DNA from: Asterias amurensis
Taxonomy: Eukaryota; Echinodermata; Asteroidea; Forcipulatida; Asteriidae
Direction: 5' to 3'
Assembly (NCBI RefSeq): GCF_032118995.1
Contig: NC_092662.1
Coordinates: 3,906,001-3,970,000 of the forward strand
Length of the DNA: 64,000 nucleotides
Position 1 is the first letter of the stretch; each line of letters begins with the position of its first letter. Position numbers and translations under genes: made by a program. Positions 11,501 through 24,460 of this stretch are shown here, one piece after another. Under the pieces are notes generated by a model. That model was not told where the DNA came from. It searched no databases and saw nothing but the letters and a program-made list of their open reading frames with translations.

Positions 11501-14500
11501 CTTGTTCCATTAAGATGATGACAGTTCCTGGTTTTACCAAAATCTTCTAAAGTTGAAATACAGTCGAATCCTTATCTGAATGACAGGATATATACCCAGT
11601 GGACCAGCCCTTCAAAACATGGTGGAAATATTCAAATCACTGAGCAAACAATGCAGCAATTACATCAGTGATCTATTACCCACGGTCTACACTATCCCAA
11701 ACATAAAAACTCCATGATTACTTCTACTGCTGTTGATTTTCACTTGTGGGTCTAGCTAATCACTCCCATGGGTCATCTTTTGCAGTGAAAACAGAGAAAA
11801 GGGACTGCAGTGACCTCGACGTGACCTTAAAGGGAGAACCTCAGCAAGGTCAAGCAACATGCCACCATGGGCTACCAGTGGGACAGGGGACCTGGGACAT
11901 GGCTAGACTCTGGGAACTTTTTTATGAGAAAGATCTGGTTTGAACAGATGTGGAATATTGTTAATGGTACAAGATTGGTTTAGGACCTAATATCATTATA
12001 AATACTTTTCCTAATTCATGGCACTGCTTGCCATGTAAATCCCTTACGAACATAAAATACATGTGACATAAGACACAGTTACAATAATATAACACATTTG
12101 TTCACTAGGACAAGCAATAATGACATCAATAGTATTTTGGAGAAGGTGTTGTCAGGCCTTATGGTGAAGTTGTATTTTTTTTTTTTTTTTTTTGCAGCTG
12201 CACCATGGAGGAAGAAAATGTCTTGCATGGTTTTACTGTTGGAATTGATCAGCCAACTGTTTTAAAGTTATATCCAGCATTAACTCTTCATACCCAAAAT
12301 GTGGTTGACCACAAATTTATCCATAATAACTGTTCAATAGACCAGTATGCCACACTGTGGCTTGGGGCAATTGAGCTATTTTTATGAGCCCTATAATAAA
12401 CCAATCCTGCTAAGCAGAAACTAGTCCATCAAGTACAAACGTTTTCATTTATGGTAAGCCCAGCCATGAAATGATGACTTTGGAACATCAGGTAGCAGTA
12501 TGGCTTTCTTAGTAAATCTATAGTTTCTGTAGTTCTGTGCATGCGCGTATATTTATGAGAAAGGAAGTTTAGTCTCTAACCAGTAAGTCTGGCTAGCTTC
12601 CCCAAAAGTCTCCCGCTAAAACACAGATCCCTGCAAAGATTTTCTCCCGCAAACCGTATTTTGTCACTGCTTAGCATCTTTAGAAAATTGGAGCTTTCAT
12701 CATCTAACAGCAGTTTGCTAAATCGACAACAAAACGGGGAAAACAATCTCTCAAGCACGGCTCAAGACACCTTGGAGGAGTTTTCAACGGGAAGGAAACC
12801 ATCGGTAGGAATAGAAACTCCTGAAAGGTGTTAGCGTATGATCGGTGTGATGACAGAACCAATAAATGACGTTGTTTTCTTAACTCATTTAAGCCCGCTA
12901 TCACACCCCACTAGTAGTCCTCCAGCATGTTTAGTGTTTAGCGTTCCCCCTGTTTAGCTTTAGGCTCGGCATGACAAGCTTGTCTTCGGTGATACTAATA
13001 TTACGAAGGAAACTCTGTATTTGGACGGCTAAGTCATGTGTGTTTCAACAAGGAATCAGGGATTTTGCTACTACTGACATAAAGAGTTTTTTTCTTCTTT
13101 CTTTCATCTAAACGTCGGCCCTGAAGCTTAGCCTAAAATCCAACGGTACCTCCCTAAATCTACCCCGCTGATAAAACAAGTTAAATTAAAATGTCTTAAA
13201 AGTATGGAAGTGTCGATGATTAAAGTTCCCAATTTTAAGGAAGCTTGAGCTCAATCATTCATTTAAAAAAAAAAATCTTTAAATTATTGTCTTTGTTCTG
13301 TTGTAATAAAACACCAATGAGTGTTCTTTTTCTCCAACAAGAGTATGAAATAAACGTATAATTGAATTGAATTGAAAAGTGTATGGTACCATGGATTGGT
13401 TCCATAGACTATTGTATACATAAACCATAAATACAGTACAAACAAATTTTTTTGAAAAATGTCTGGACAGTAAAAGCTGTTCTAATCCTCAAAAGCAAGT
13501 TAACATTTTTCACACACAAGGAGAATTGAGACATAGTGAACACATCAAAATTATTTGACAAACACAAGCTGCAAACACATTAAAACCATTGAAACAATTA
13601 CTTAGAACTTGCAAAACATTAAACTTACATTTAAGCAAAATGCAACATTCTGTTTGATAAAACCAGTCTCCGCAAACACTGAACATCCCTTATAGTATTT
13701 CCGCAGTGCCTTTTATTTAAAAACAGACTGTCTGAAAAGGATCAACCCAAGCAGACTAAAAATGAAAATAATTTCTTTGCCTGTTCACAAAGCCAATTAG
13801 TTTGTCTGGAACATCATCCAGCAAGGCAAAATTTGAGCGAGGCCCGAGTAGACGACATGACAACGACGGCAAAGGCGGCACACAATAACTCAAGCCTTAC
13901 GTTGATAGAACTCATCACAAAACCCTGTTCACATCCCAGACCTGTTAATCCACTGGGCAGGCAGCCCTCCCCTGTCACAGTCGGTAACCAGGCCGCAAAA
14001 TTGCTCCTGACAGCCCACGACAAACAGCTCGACGGATCCGGTCAGGGTTGTGAGGAAGTAAATCACATCTCTCGGCTCACAGCAGCCGAAATTGGCGAAG
14101 AAAAGCACCGGATTACCAAGGACGGATTGGGGATATTATCGTGCAATTTTCAAATTAAGAAACGGATCCATTCTGATGACAAATGTTTTTAAAGAGCTAA
14201 AAAGAGGATAGGGGGTTTGTTTCTTCCCGAGGGAGGGATTGGGCATAACCTTTAGGGAGATGAATTGTGTGAGATAAATCCGAGGGGACAATAATATTTC
14301 CCTCGAGTACTTCAAATCTGACAATTTTGGTTTCTTACCTGGGTCCATTCTCTGACTTTGATGAAGAGACGTTGATGACCATAAGCGTGTGATGTAAACG
14401 ACACGTTGAGTTGACCTTCATGGGGATGAAAATATCAACGAGGCCTGTGAAATAGAAAACGCCAATTTATCTTTTTGAATTGCTGTTTGATACTTCAAAT

Positions 14501-14555
14501 AATTCTATGACAGATGTGGCTTTGAGTTTGAATTACCATTTGATTGGTCTAGTCT
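11501..14555. other. Non-coding, candidate regulatory DNA
   Basis: No gene is supported. A short T tract lies at 12175-12194 and a small family C piece near 12380. The repeat-free blocks 12540-13000 and 13790-14360 are richer in GC than their surroundings; the first contains GGTGTGATGACAG (T-box-like GGTGTGA beside TGACAG). An open frame of 119 codons at 13833-14192 has no recognisable domain. These may be conserved non-coding elements. Confidence 0.25.
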
Positions 14556-15450
14556 AGATGTTAGACTAATTTATATGTTGACGATCTTTCTGTAGTTCTG
14601 AATACTTAGGTTGATGACATTGTTTAAAAACAATGACTAGAAGAAAAAAAGTAGTGGGGAAAATTCATTAATCAGTATAGAGATATGTACATACACAATT
14701 TTGCTTTCTAGTTTTGTAGCATTTCTTACCATAACAGAGTAAAATTGTTGCTATATTTATAATGACTATTTTGTCTAGCAGTTACTTGTTTACATTTATC
14801 TGGAATTTGCATGAACATTTTGGAATCAATACTCATGTTGAGTCTAATTTATATGTTGACGATCTTTCTTTAGTTACTCAGGTTGATGACATTGTTAAAA
14901 AACAATGGCTAGAAAAAAAGTAGCAAAGAAAATTCACTGGTCAATATAAAGATAGTAGTTATAATAATATAGACGCGTAATACACCGTTTCTAAGCGCTA
15001 TGGTGCTGGGGTATCCTTGAAGACTATAGTAAAACCAGGGCAACAGCAAATAAAAGAAAGAGATTATACAAATCTACAAAAATATATGCAAAAAACAAAA
15101 GCAGAAATAAACATGAGAACAGTCAACATTGGCAGCATATAGCACCATAGCACCTTGTAAACCATTGCATGGTGCTAAGGGTTAGGTCTTATATCTCAAA
15201 CCTGTCCCACTCCTTAGTAATAACACCTGGCGCTTTGTATCCTTTGGCAAAAGGCTCGTTATAAATACAGTTATTGTTAATATTATTAAACGAAAACCTG
15301 TGCATACACAGTTTTGCCTTCTTGTGTTGTAGCCTTTCTTACCATAACAGAGTATATTTTCTGTTATTGATAGTGTTTTTCTTGTCAAGCAGTTGCTACT
15401 GTACATTTATCTGAAATTTTCGAGTACATTTTTGCAATACTTATGTTGAG
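14556..15450. repeat. Interrupted duplication, order A-B-A'-insert-B'
   Basis: Block A (14556-14688; ATTTATATGTTGACGATCTT) recurs as A' at 14840-14957. Block B (14689-14839; TTTCTTACCATAACAGAGTA) recurs as B' at 15298-15450. Between A' and B' lie about 340 bp of other DNA that includes a dispersed repeat. A tandem duplication of about 285 bp later split by insertion explains the order. Confidence 0.6.
15133..15217 (+). repeat. Dispersed repeat 'TTGGCAGCATAT'
   Basis: TTGGCAGCATATAGCACC, CTTGTAAACCATTGCATGGT and GGTCTTATATCTCAAAC recur at 33668-33755 and, inverted, at 54839-54925. No coding potential; family unknown. Confidence 0.55.
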
Positions 15451-15982
15451 AACTTTTTTTCAAACAATTATCGTATTTCCACCATGCAAAGTTTCAAATC
15501 CTACTTAATGTAAAGAAAGTAGTCAAGATAATTTTTTTTAGTTTAATTTATTCAACATTAATTTGATCTAAAATGTAATTGGTCTAACTCCAGTTGTCAT
15601 ATATGACTTGAACAATTTTACCTAGAAAATATCATCAACAATTTCATCATTTAGGTAAAAACAATATTTGAGTTATTCTTGTTACCCTTTGTGTGCTATA
15701 TAAGCATTGTATGTTCATAGTTCTGTTAGGATCAACACATGTGTGATTTCAACAGCCAATTAATTTGTTTATCTCAGAGATTTTTGTCTTACTTTAGTTT
15801 AGTGTTCTTCCAATTCTATCAAGCTTCGGCTTCTTGTGTAATGCCTCTTCTTAGTAGTTGTCTTGTAACAGTTGTTTTGTTTTTCTAAAGTTCTCGTTCA
15901 TGCGGAAATAAATGCTTCTGAAATTAAATGAATTAAACTTGAAAAAATAGGCCCCACAGTTTTAACCAATGATGTTACATTG

Positions 15983-16356
15983 TTAAAGATGCTATGTCAG
16001 ATTTTTGGCCCCAAACATTAAAAAATAGAGTTTTTTGAGTGAATGGTATTTCAAAGAGTATCACCCGCTCTAACGAAAAAAAGGTTAACTTTTACTTTTA
16101 ATGGTCAGGAACCATGATAAAAATTTAAAACCTTTCTTATAACACATAAGAATTGGTCACATGATATATTGTCGGGATCCCGACAAAAACTAATTTTGAG
16201 CACTTTATTTCACTGCTACTAATAATTGGCGGACTTTTTCAAGCAATTGCTCAAATGAAAGCTTTTAACTTTCTCGACCCCCATCAAAATACCTATTGAA
16301 TTTTAAATCAAACATTTGGGGTCAAATCGGCCAAAAATCTGACATAGCATCTTTAA
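15983..16356. mobile_element. TTAA-flanked miniature element, family E
   Basis: 374 bp including TTAA at both ends. Terminal inverted repeats of 28 bp are perfect over their outer half (TTAAAGATGCTATGTCAG at the left, its complement CTGACATAGCATCTTTAA at the right). TTGTCGGGATCCCGACAA in the middle (16166-16188 region) is a perfect palindrome. No ORF. Confidence 0.8.
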
Positions 16357-16959
16357 AAACAAAAACAGCAACTAAATAACAAATGAACTAAGCGTTTCTT
16401 TTCTAAATCGGTCATCACACTCAGTGTTAAATTTTCATTATACCTTCACTTTCGTCTAATTTGGCAATAATTGCAAGACACACTTGAATGTATTGATGGT
16501 ATCTTTAGTTAAAACCCTTGCCAGTTATACTATTGACAAATGATCGAATAAATCAAAGACTACTTTAATAGTCTATTAAAGTGCTTCACAATGTGCTAAG
16601 ACCACTTAACCTTGCCCATAAAAACTTGGTCATCAAAACTTAAGTATGTCATCATTCCCGAATTCTAAAAGGTTTGTTCGTCAATTAATGATTCAAAAAG
16701 GCAATTACTGTTGACGTTTACTCTTTCCCAATTACGGCAAAATCAACCCATTTGTATCAATCATGGAAGACCATTGTGGGGAAACAAAAGATGGAGATAT
16801 GAAATTAATGTCAGACGCTTTCTACAACCTTGGGATATGATATTGAGTTATTTAAAAGAAAAATTGTGCCAAACGATGAGCGATTGGTTTAATTTTGACA
16901 TTGGATAATGGTTATAATAAACACCAAATTTTCATCAAAATCAGAGAAAGGACTCTATA

Positions 16960-17120
16960 AAGAAGACTTTCCTAGCATCTAAAAACACAAATTTCTATGC
17001 AACAAGGTGGTATTTCCTCTAATTATTTTCTTGCAACTTTGATGATCAATTATTAAGCCCAAATTTTCACAGGTTTGTTATTTATACATTTGTGGGATAC
17101 ACCAAGTGAGGATACTGGCC
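16960..17120 (-). mobile_element. Family A fragment
   Basis: CTTGCAACTTTGATGATCAA, AAATTTTCACAGGTTTGTTA and GGGATACACCAAGTGAGGAT match the reverse strand of family A. Only one half is present. Confidence 0.55.
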
Positions 17121-17305
17121 AAATTTCATAAAGCCTGTGAACACAAAAACTTGTTGAACACAGGATAGAATCGCTTAGCAGAAACAGGTTACAAACCCAA
17201 ATTAAAGAGCATTATTGTGGCGGGTGCTCCACTCAATTTCTGCTTAGCAAAGAAAATGTCAAGCAATAGTTTATGCATGCTTAACAGCTTTGACAGTAGG
17301 CCTAT
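17121..17305. mobile_element. Diverged family C element
   Basis: AAATTTCATAAAGCCTGTGA at the left and TTCTGCTTAGCAAAG plus ATGCTTAACAGC toward the right fit family C with much divergence. Confidence 0.4.
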
Positions 17306-18239
17306 ACCCTGTCTTCAAGACAAAATCATTATGAAATCTTTGGTCAAACACAAGGTTTCATTTTGATTTGGCTTATCCAAAAGAAGCATGCATTCATGGC
17401 CATGCACAAAATCCTCCAAAACACAATACCAGTTCCAATTTCTTGCGTGACCACATTTTGATGAAAATCTCACAGGTTTGTTGCACAGTCGTGAGTTCAT
17501 TGAAAACTAAGAATGAATGAACTCTTCTGAAACCAATGATGTATCACACCTTTCACTTCTTTCAGTTACCTTACCCAAATACTACTCTGTTCACTGCCAG
17601 AAACTATTAAAATTGAAACAGCTAAAAATCATCAGCAAACAAAACCCTTACTGAACAAACCGTCACCGACAACTGATCATCCATCTCTCAGAAGTCATTT
17701 CCTTTGAGAATAAAATGATTGAGGATTTTAGCACTCTATACATATGACAGTGATTGACCAGTTTTTGGTTCTCTTGTATGGCTTTGTTTTGTTATGGCCA
17801 CGATGAAAAAAAAGATGAAAAATACATACAGAATAAATAACAATGGCCTTCATTGGACAGTAGAGGGCGATATTTAAGTTAGTGATGAGTTTTATAGGGA
17901 AGGATAGAAGGCAAGAATAAGTTTGAAATGAGCATGAGATCTTATTTTAAATTTATCCAAAAACGTGATTAGAATTAAACGCAACAATGGCTTTGTATTT
18001 CGTCTAGCAAAGTAATAAAACAAAACACAAAAGACAAAATACACCTATATAATTCAACGGGAAAAAATCACTTTCAGTGACTTATATACTTATTTACTTT
18101 TTTGTTTTGGGGGCGAGTTGGGAAGCAAAGAAAGTAATTTTCTGCTTTTTAATTTTTTTTTTAATGTAATAAACCACATGGAAAACTGACAGGTTAAAGT
18201 TAATAACTGGGGGTTGACCCAAGAAAAATTGACTAAAGT

Positions 18240-18435
18240 GACATTTGAACCACTGACCATCGGATTAACAGGCCAGCGCTCTATCAACTGAGCTATATAT
18301 GTTACTTAAGGGCAGCTTCTGACTGGTACCCTGGAACAAAGGCACTAGGGTGACCACCAACAAAGAGCTGAATAGCTCAGTTGGTAGAGTGCCAGCATTT
18401 CATCCGGTGGTCATTGGTTCAAATCCTGTTTGAAA
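18240..18435. repeat. Head-to-head pair of tRNA-like SINE heads
   Basis: On the minus strand 18245-18300 has an A box TAGCTCAGTTGATAGAGC, an Asn-like anticodon loop CTGTTAA and a B box GGTTCAAAT. On the plus strand 18366-18425 has TAGCTCAGTTGGTAGAGTGC and GGTTCAAATCC. Acceptor stems do not pair well, so I call both tRNA-derived repeats, not functional tRNA genes. Confidence 0.5.
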
Positions 18436-18509
18436 TTTGTCTTTAATACTTCACTAAATGCTTAACTTTTGTAACCAGTTTACAACAAATAATATGTACC
18501 TCTCCACCA

Positions 18510-19010
18510 ACCCACCAAACTACCGTCAACTTCAAAGTCACGATTCCCTTTCTTTAAAAGCTATCCTTAAATCTTTTGTAAGTTCATGACAATTTACCGC
18601 GAATACTTCTCTCAAAACAGTGCACCTACATATTGGAATTCTTCAAACCAGAACACTTGACAAAACCAAGTGTACTCCCTTCAAACTACCATCAACTACA
18701 AAGTCTTGGTTCCCTTTCTTTGAAAGTTAGTTTATGTTTCTCTTAATGGAATTCTTTAAACCAGAACATTGGCAAAAACAATGACAAATGCAACAAACCA
18801 CCATCAATTTCAAAGTTACGATTCCTCTTTTTTTCTAAGTTCGCCTTTAATTTATGTTTCTCTCAAAAGCAAAACAGCTTAATATTGAAATTCTTTAAAC
18901 CAGAACATTGGAAAAAACAATGAGTAATTCAACAAACCACCATCAACTTCAAAGTCACGATTCCCTTTCTTTGAAAGTTAGCCTTAAATTTGTCTTCCAT
19001 GACTGGGTTT
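18510..19010. repeat. Degenerate tandem repeat, period about 110-160 bp
   Basis: Four units share the phrase CAAAGTCACGATTCCCTTTC (near 18533, 18700, 18812 and 18953, with substitutions), AACCAGAACATTGG and CAAACCACCATCAA. Unit lengths vary, so the array is old. Confidence 0.55.
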
Positions 19011-19199
19011 GTTCACCGCTTCCTAAAACAAATTGCCCCAAGTAGTCATCAAAGTTTCAAGATATCATTCCTTGCCTGAAAGAAACTCTTGAGTTTTTTA
19101 TTTATTTGTTTCCCCATCGTCTCTGGTTTGTTAGTCAGGCTATAGTCTGAAAAAAAATCGATCTGAGAAATCTCCTCCTATCCAATAAAAATGTCACTA

Positions 19200-19690
19200 T
19201 TTTCACTGAAGATTCACAATGGCATGTAATTTGTGAACCGTAGCGCCACGCCACGGTCTCCTCCGCCAATATTACCTGAATACTGATAATAATAAATGTC
19301 AATAGTATTAGCCAAAAAGATTATAATGAAATCTGTGTACGCGGCTCATTTGGTCAATGATTGACAGACGAGAACAATCTAATGGTCTCTCTGCCTTTTA
19401 GGGCATTATTTTCACTCCAACAAGCCATGCGCGCTGTGAAGTGCTTGAGGGGGGGACACAGAGCAAGTTTTGTTTGTGTAAGAACGCACACAATAGCTCA
19501 GATAAACAATGGAAACTGTAGCAAAATGGAAAGGAGACTGGCGATAGAAAGCGGTTACTGTTTCATCTTGAAGCGGGCGATAATTTTGATAATGGGTTGT
19601 TTACAGAGTCATCACGCAAGAACTGCACAACCAATAGTTATGCAGATTTCCCATGGGCCTCATTCCATTTCCCTCTCATTTAAGTGATCC
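19200..19690. promoter_or_regulatory. Candidate enhancer, repeat-free
   Basis: This block lacks the dispersed families and is comparatively GC-rich. It contains TGATTGACAG at 19358-19367, the known PBX-PREP/MEIS composite site, and AAACAATGG (SOX-like) near 19505. Open frames in it lack domain signals. The regulatory role is inference from motifs only. Confidence 0.25.
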
Positions 19691-20185
19691 AGATAATATT
19701 GCCTAAATTTTCCTTCCATCGCCACAGATGAACACCCAAAGAAATCAGCAAAATTTTTATTATTGTGTAATACTGAGTATTTAAAAAAGTAACTGTTTTC
19801 TCTCAAATTCACCTCCAGGTAACCATCTCCCTTATTTATAAGATCCCTTGGGCACCTAGCAGAAACAATGACTCTAAGAAACATTAGATCAATAGTATGA
19901 GTCTTATGATCATCCACAACTAACAGACCAAAGGAACGTCTTTCCAAGCAATACCTCTTTGAGAACTCAAAGAACAAAGAACTCTAACTACAACTAACTC
20001 CTTTTGTTTCTACATGTAGCAGAAAACAAAAGAGTTCTTGTTCTCTGATCTTGCAGAGAGCAGAAGCTGGTGGATCTTTGGGAACAAGGAAACAAAAAGA
20101 GCCTTTGTTCTTGCAGGTGGATCTCTTAACACGATGTGCATTGTTTTACTGTGGGAGCATATCGCTTTTAACATGCCAGAGATGT

Positions 20186-20534
20186 GTGATAGGGTTAGGG
20201 TTACCTTTGGTAATTTAACAAAATTGTGTACCTTTGGTAATTAAACAAACTTTGACTCAATTGGTCATCAAAGTGGCAAAAGTACAATCAAAGAAAAAAC
20301 ACCCCCGTTTCCAAGATTTGTGTACTTTCAGATACCTAAAAAATGCTTCAGGCCCGAAGTCTTTTATTATTCGAGTGAGAAAATTACCTCTTTTCCAAGA
20401 ACTGCATTACTGCAGAAGAAGCCGTTTCTCACAATGTTTTATACTATCAACAGCTCTTCATTGCTTATTACCAAGTTAATCTTTATGCTAACAATTTAGT
20501 ATCACTAACAGTACCCAGTGTCTTTTAAGGGCAC
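20186..20534 (+). mobile_element. Diverged family A element
   Basis: CCTTTGGTAATT, TTGACTCAATTGGTCATCAA, AGCCGTTTCTCACAATGTTT and a terminal AGTGTCTTTTAAGGGC match family A. The central hairpin reads CTTCAGGCCCGAAG, different from the copy at 1073. Confidence 0.65.
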
Positions 20535-23500
20535 TAAGATTGAAGAGCTAGAATGCTTTATCATTTAGATTCTGAAGTACCCCTTTCAGTCTTCAAAGAC
20601 TTACACAGGTGAAGTGAAGAACCTTTCCTTCAAGGTTTCAACCCATTGAACAACACACAATAAGCTCCACCGGTATATTATTAAAAACCCTTTTAATATA
20701 CAGCTATAAATACCAGCCAGGAAGCGTATTTTCACAAAACAAACTGACCCTAATCAGTTTCCAATGCTCAAATTAAAAACAACACTGGTGGCTCGTGCTA
20801 GTATACAAAAATCACAAAACACTGGGGCTCTCTTTCTTTAACAAAAGAAAAAGTTTAAAAAACAGCACTGGGGATGGAATAAACCTTCTGCATGGTGGCG
20901 TGGCCTGCCAATTCTAATTACAGCAGAAACTCCCAAACAATATTACAAAAAAAATATATATAAAAATGGAAAAGTCAATAATTGATCATCCATAATTCTG
21001 TACTCGTAAATGTGAATCTCTTTACGGTTCAGTCTCCCATAAGGATGAGCATCACCCCACCTTCTCCAGGACCGCTCCAGGTCCGCAGGGATTTGGCCTT
21101 GGACAACGCACTCGGGTCTCTACGGGGAGATACAGCGAACCTTTCTTTTAATATGACAGTAAACATGAACATTAATTGTGAGTGACGGCTTGTCAATTTG
21201 GGAATATAATTACATTGATGCTGGGTAAAGTCTCATGCTTGGTTGGCTAAATCCTGCTTTTGAGTTGCGAGGGCCCTGACAGTAAAGTGTGAAGATTATC
21301 CAAGAATTGATACTTACAACTGTTATAACTGATAAGGATGTACATTTTCCTATCCCCCAGTTGGACAAGGATTTTTTCACATCAGGAATTCAATGAGAAG
21401 TTTTAGACAAAAATTTGTCCTTAAAGGGAAATTACGCCAATTATTTGGTAGCTTGGATAAAGCGTATTAGAAATTAACATTATCCTGAATTAAGCTTTAG
21501 AAACAGTACTTGTTTGCTATTTTTGTTGAAAACAGCATGACAGTAACTTTATTTGTATCCTCTGCTTCATTCATTCCCTTTGATTTAATAGTTTTTCAAG
21601 TTTTTGGAAGCCAGTTAAACATAAAACCAATTGAGCTACCGTAACCGAAGTCCAACATCAATGGGATAACAAGGAGGCACCAATGATGTTCCTTAAAAAT
21701 CTGGTGTTGTAAAATTGTTGGAGTTCATATACTCCTTAGCACTCAGTAATTGTTTAAATTTTTCTCTAAGATCAAAGCATTTCATGGAATAATATTTCAA
21801 GGGAAGTCTTTCACCATCACCTCCTTTAAACCGTGTAAGTTACTTGTAAATCTATAAACCTTTTTGATTTTTGTTTTTACTCATGTACACTGAGAGAAAA
21901 CTAAGAAACAATATCAAAGAAGACTCTCTAGTGGGTGATATAGCAAACATAAAAATTGTTTGTTTGATTTGACTTTGTGAACAAAAACCAATGGGGAGGG
22001 GTAGTGGACAAACTAAGACCAACATTTTTCAAAGCATACTGATCGTAACGTCGAGTTGAAACCAACGGTTCTTTTCAGAACCACCCCAACTCATTGAGAG
22101 ATAGTCATAACATGTTGTTCAGCAAACTTTTCCATATAAGAACAACATGGAGACACAAAAGAGAAGTCAAAATCTATTACATTGGAAGAGTGTGCATACA
22201 TTCTCAACTGTACAAAATGAAACAAAATATGAAAGCAAAGAAGTGAGATTTCATCTGCTACTTTTGCGAGAAGATTGATATTTTCAAGAAGAGGAGTTAA
22301 ATTTGCATTGATCACAAGGAAATTATCAATTTCCTTATTATTTATATCAATTCAAATTGATTTACAGCCGGTTTCTTCAATAAGTATCTATTACAGGATA
22401 TGGATTATGCTACCATCTCTGACCACTCAAACACAGTCTACACATAACGGTATAATTTACCAGCGATAGCACCAACATTGTAGCACTTATTTCACTAACA
22501 TTAGTCACAATAAATTATTTCATACATCTTAGGGTTGCAATTTGTTTTTTTGTGGCAGAAAAATTGTCATCTGTATGAAACACTAAAAAAAAAGAAAAAT
22601 GTTCAAATGACGGTGATGCGAAATGTGAAGATTTCCAACGGTCAGGTTTTAAGTGATTTTATTTTTATCAAATTAATTTTTCTTGGTGCTTCGGGAGGAC
22701 ATCTATGAAGTGAAAGGGTCAACTTAATTTTTTAAAATGCTCTGAGTGGTGTTCTTGGCTTCTCGACATATGATCCCAAAATGAAAGAAGGCATTTTTTT
22801 TATATACCTTCTGTCTTTTTTATTTTTATTTCTACGAGACCGTCTCCAGCTTGAGTCTCCATTTAGGGGTGTCATCAATCAAAACTACACTTGCGTCTGA
22901 GACTTTGAACGCTGGTGGGAAAGAGATGGGGACGGTTAAAGACGACTAGTTTTTTAGAGGTTCGAGGGGAGAGGAACAACAAGGAATATTCCAAAATTGA
23001 AGAGCAAACATCGTCTACCATCTCAGGTGACGCTGGAGCTTGCCCTATTTAATGAATAACCCCAAAGCATTTAAGGGTTGTTTATTAATGAGCACTTAAC
23101 TAAACTAACTGTTGGGATATGGTGCTTGCCGAGCCAGAAATGCAGTTTGGTCATGCTTTTAAATACTCCATGTTAAGGTACAATCAAACAAACATATGTG
23201 GTCGGCTGGGAACGAGAGGGGACGAGGGATGGGGGGGTGGTGAGAAAGAGAAAAGAAACGGTCAATATTGGAATATGTTCAATTAAAAACTTGATGTTGG
23301 GTTAATGAGTAACTGGGAGTGTATTGGCTGCCGACCACTTAGGGGCAAATGAGCAAGGAAAAGCACTCAGTGCAATCAGAAAAAAAGAGCAAAAAAAGTC
23401 TATGTACAGAAGACAGAATGGAAGTAAACATTATCCAATTGAATTGAAGGGCCCTGTGTACACAATCTCTAATTAATAATTGACCAATGTGTGCTGCGAG

Positions 23501-24274
23501 AGAGCACCGTTTTTTTTGTTTGGTTGTTTTTATCTGCAGTTGATTATTGCTAGTTGATGGCTAGTTTTGATAGTGTGCGCACACACAGATACCCAAATAA
23601 ATTGCGCTTAACCAACAGTCGCCTTGGTCGAGAGAAATGTGTCTACACATGCAAAACAGTTTCACTAAAAGAGGGGGGGGGGTAGTGTTGGGGAGAAACA
23701 ATGTTTCCCCTCCATGGAGCGATGGAAAAAGAAATGTAAAGAAACTGGTGGATTAAAAAAAAATGGTTGAAGATGATACACAAACAGTGTCTTAGCCAGG
23801 AATTTGGAAAGTGGTAGTGCAAACTGAAAAAGTGGGAGTGCAACCTAAAATCACTACCAAAAAAAATAGAAACATTGTGTACACAAAGTTCACATCTTGA
23901 AAATAGACACACAAGTTACTGGATGAAGAAACTTTGAAGGCCATTCCTCTTTAAAGGGGCACATTACTTTCGGACTTGGTGGTTTGGGGCTATAAATGCA
24001 TTTGTTATTAAATGAATAGGGCTAGACTGATGTTGTACCATCATGATTCACAAAAATATCACTGGAATTGTGTGCCATGTTGTAGAACCAAATTTTGCAC
24101 TCCTGACCAGAAACAAATTTCTACCATTAAATCATTTAATACCAAAACATTTTCCAAGAGCTATCCAAAAACACTTTGTTTTGAATGTACATCTCTTGAA
24201 AATTCATGCTCTCAAATCAATGTACAGCCTGTATCCATCTTCATGTAATAGTCTTTAGTATATGTTGACCATTA
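20535..24274. other. Non-coding, mostly unique sequence
   Basis: No gene is supported. Frames of up to about 89 codons show no domain. The part 22600-23110 is repeat-free and AT-rich with homeodomain-like TTAATTT cores. A run of ten G lies near 23674. At 23953 a fragment TTTAAAGGGGCACATTAC resembles the end of another miniature element. Confidence 0.25.
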
Positions 24275-24460
24275 TGGGATTGATATGCCAGGCTGTATGC
24301 TTTGTTTGTGAAAGGGCAGGGGCACCAAGGCATTTTCTCCTTAATAAAGGGCACCCTATAAGGAAATTGTAAAATTCTACATTTTAAGGACACCAAGACA
24401 ATGACCAGGGGGCATGGAGGCAATAACCTTTGTCGCCTCTGTGAAGTATCAGGCCTGGTA
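24275..24460 (-). repeat. Dispersed repeat family F ('GGAGGCAA')
   Basis: In reverse orientation it reads GCCTGATACTTCACAGAGGC, then GCCCCCTGGTCATTG and CTTATAGGGTGCCCTTTATT. Copies lie at 40690-40775, 47205-47375 and 55996-56140. No ends or ORF recognised. Confidence 0.55.

Noticed and set aside
13833-14192. 119-codon plus frame
   Set aside because: Longest frame in the left region, but no domain, no splice signals at matching phase and no recognisable family; regulatory DNA is as likely.
18245-18425. Two functional tRNA genes
   Set aside because: A and B boxes are present, but acceptor and anticodon stems pair poorly and similar heads recur in repeats.
19361-19687. 108-codon plus frame
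   Set aside because: No domain or splice context; the stretch reads better as non-coding.
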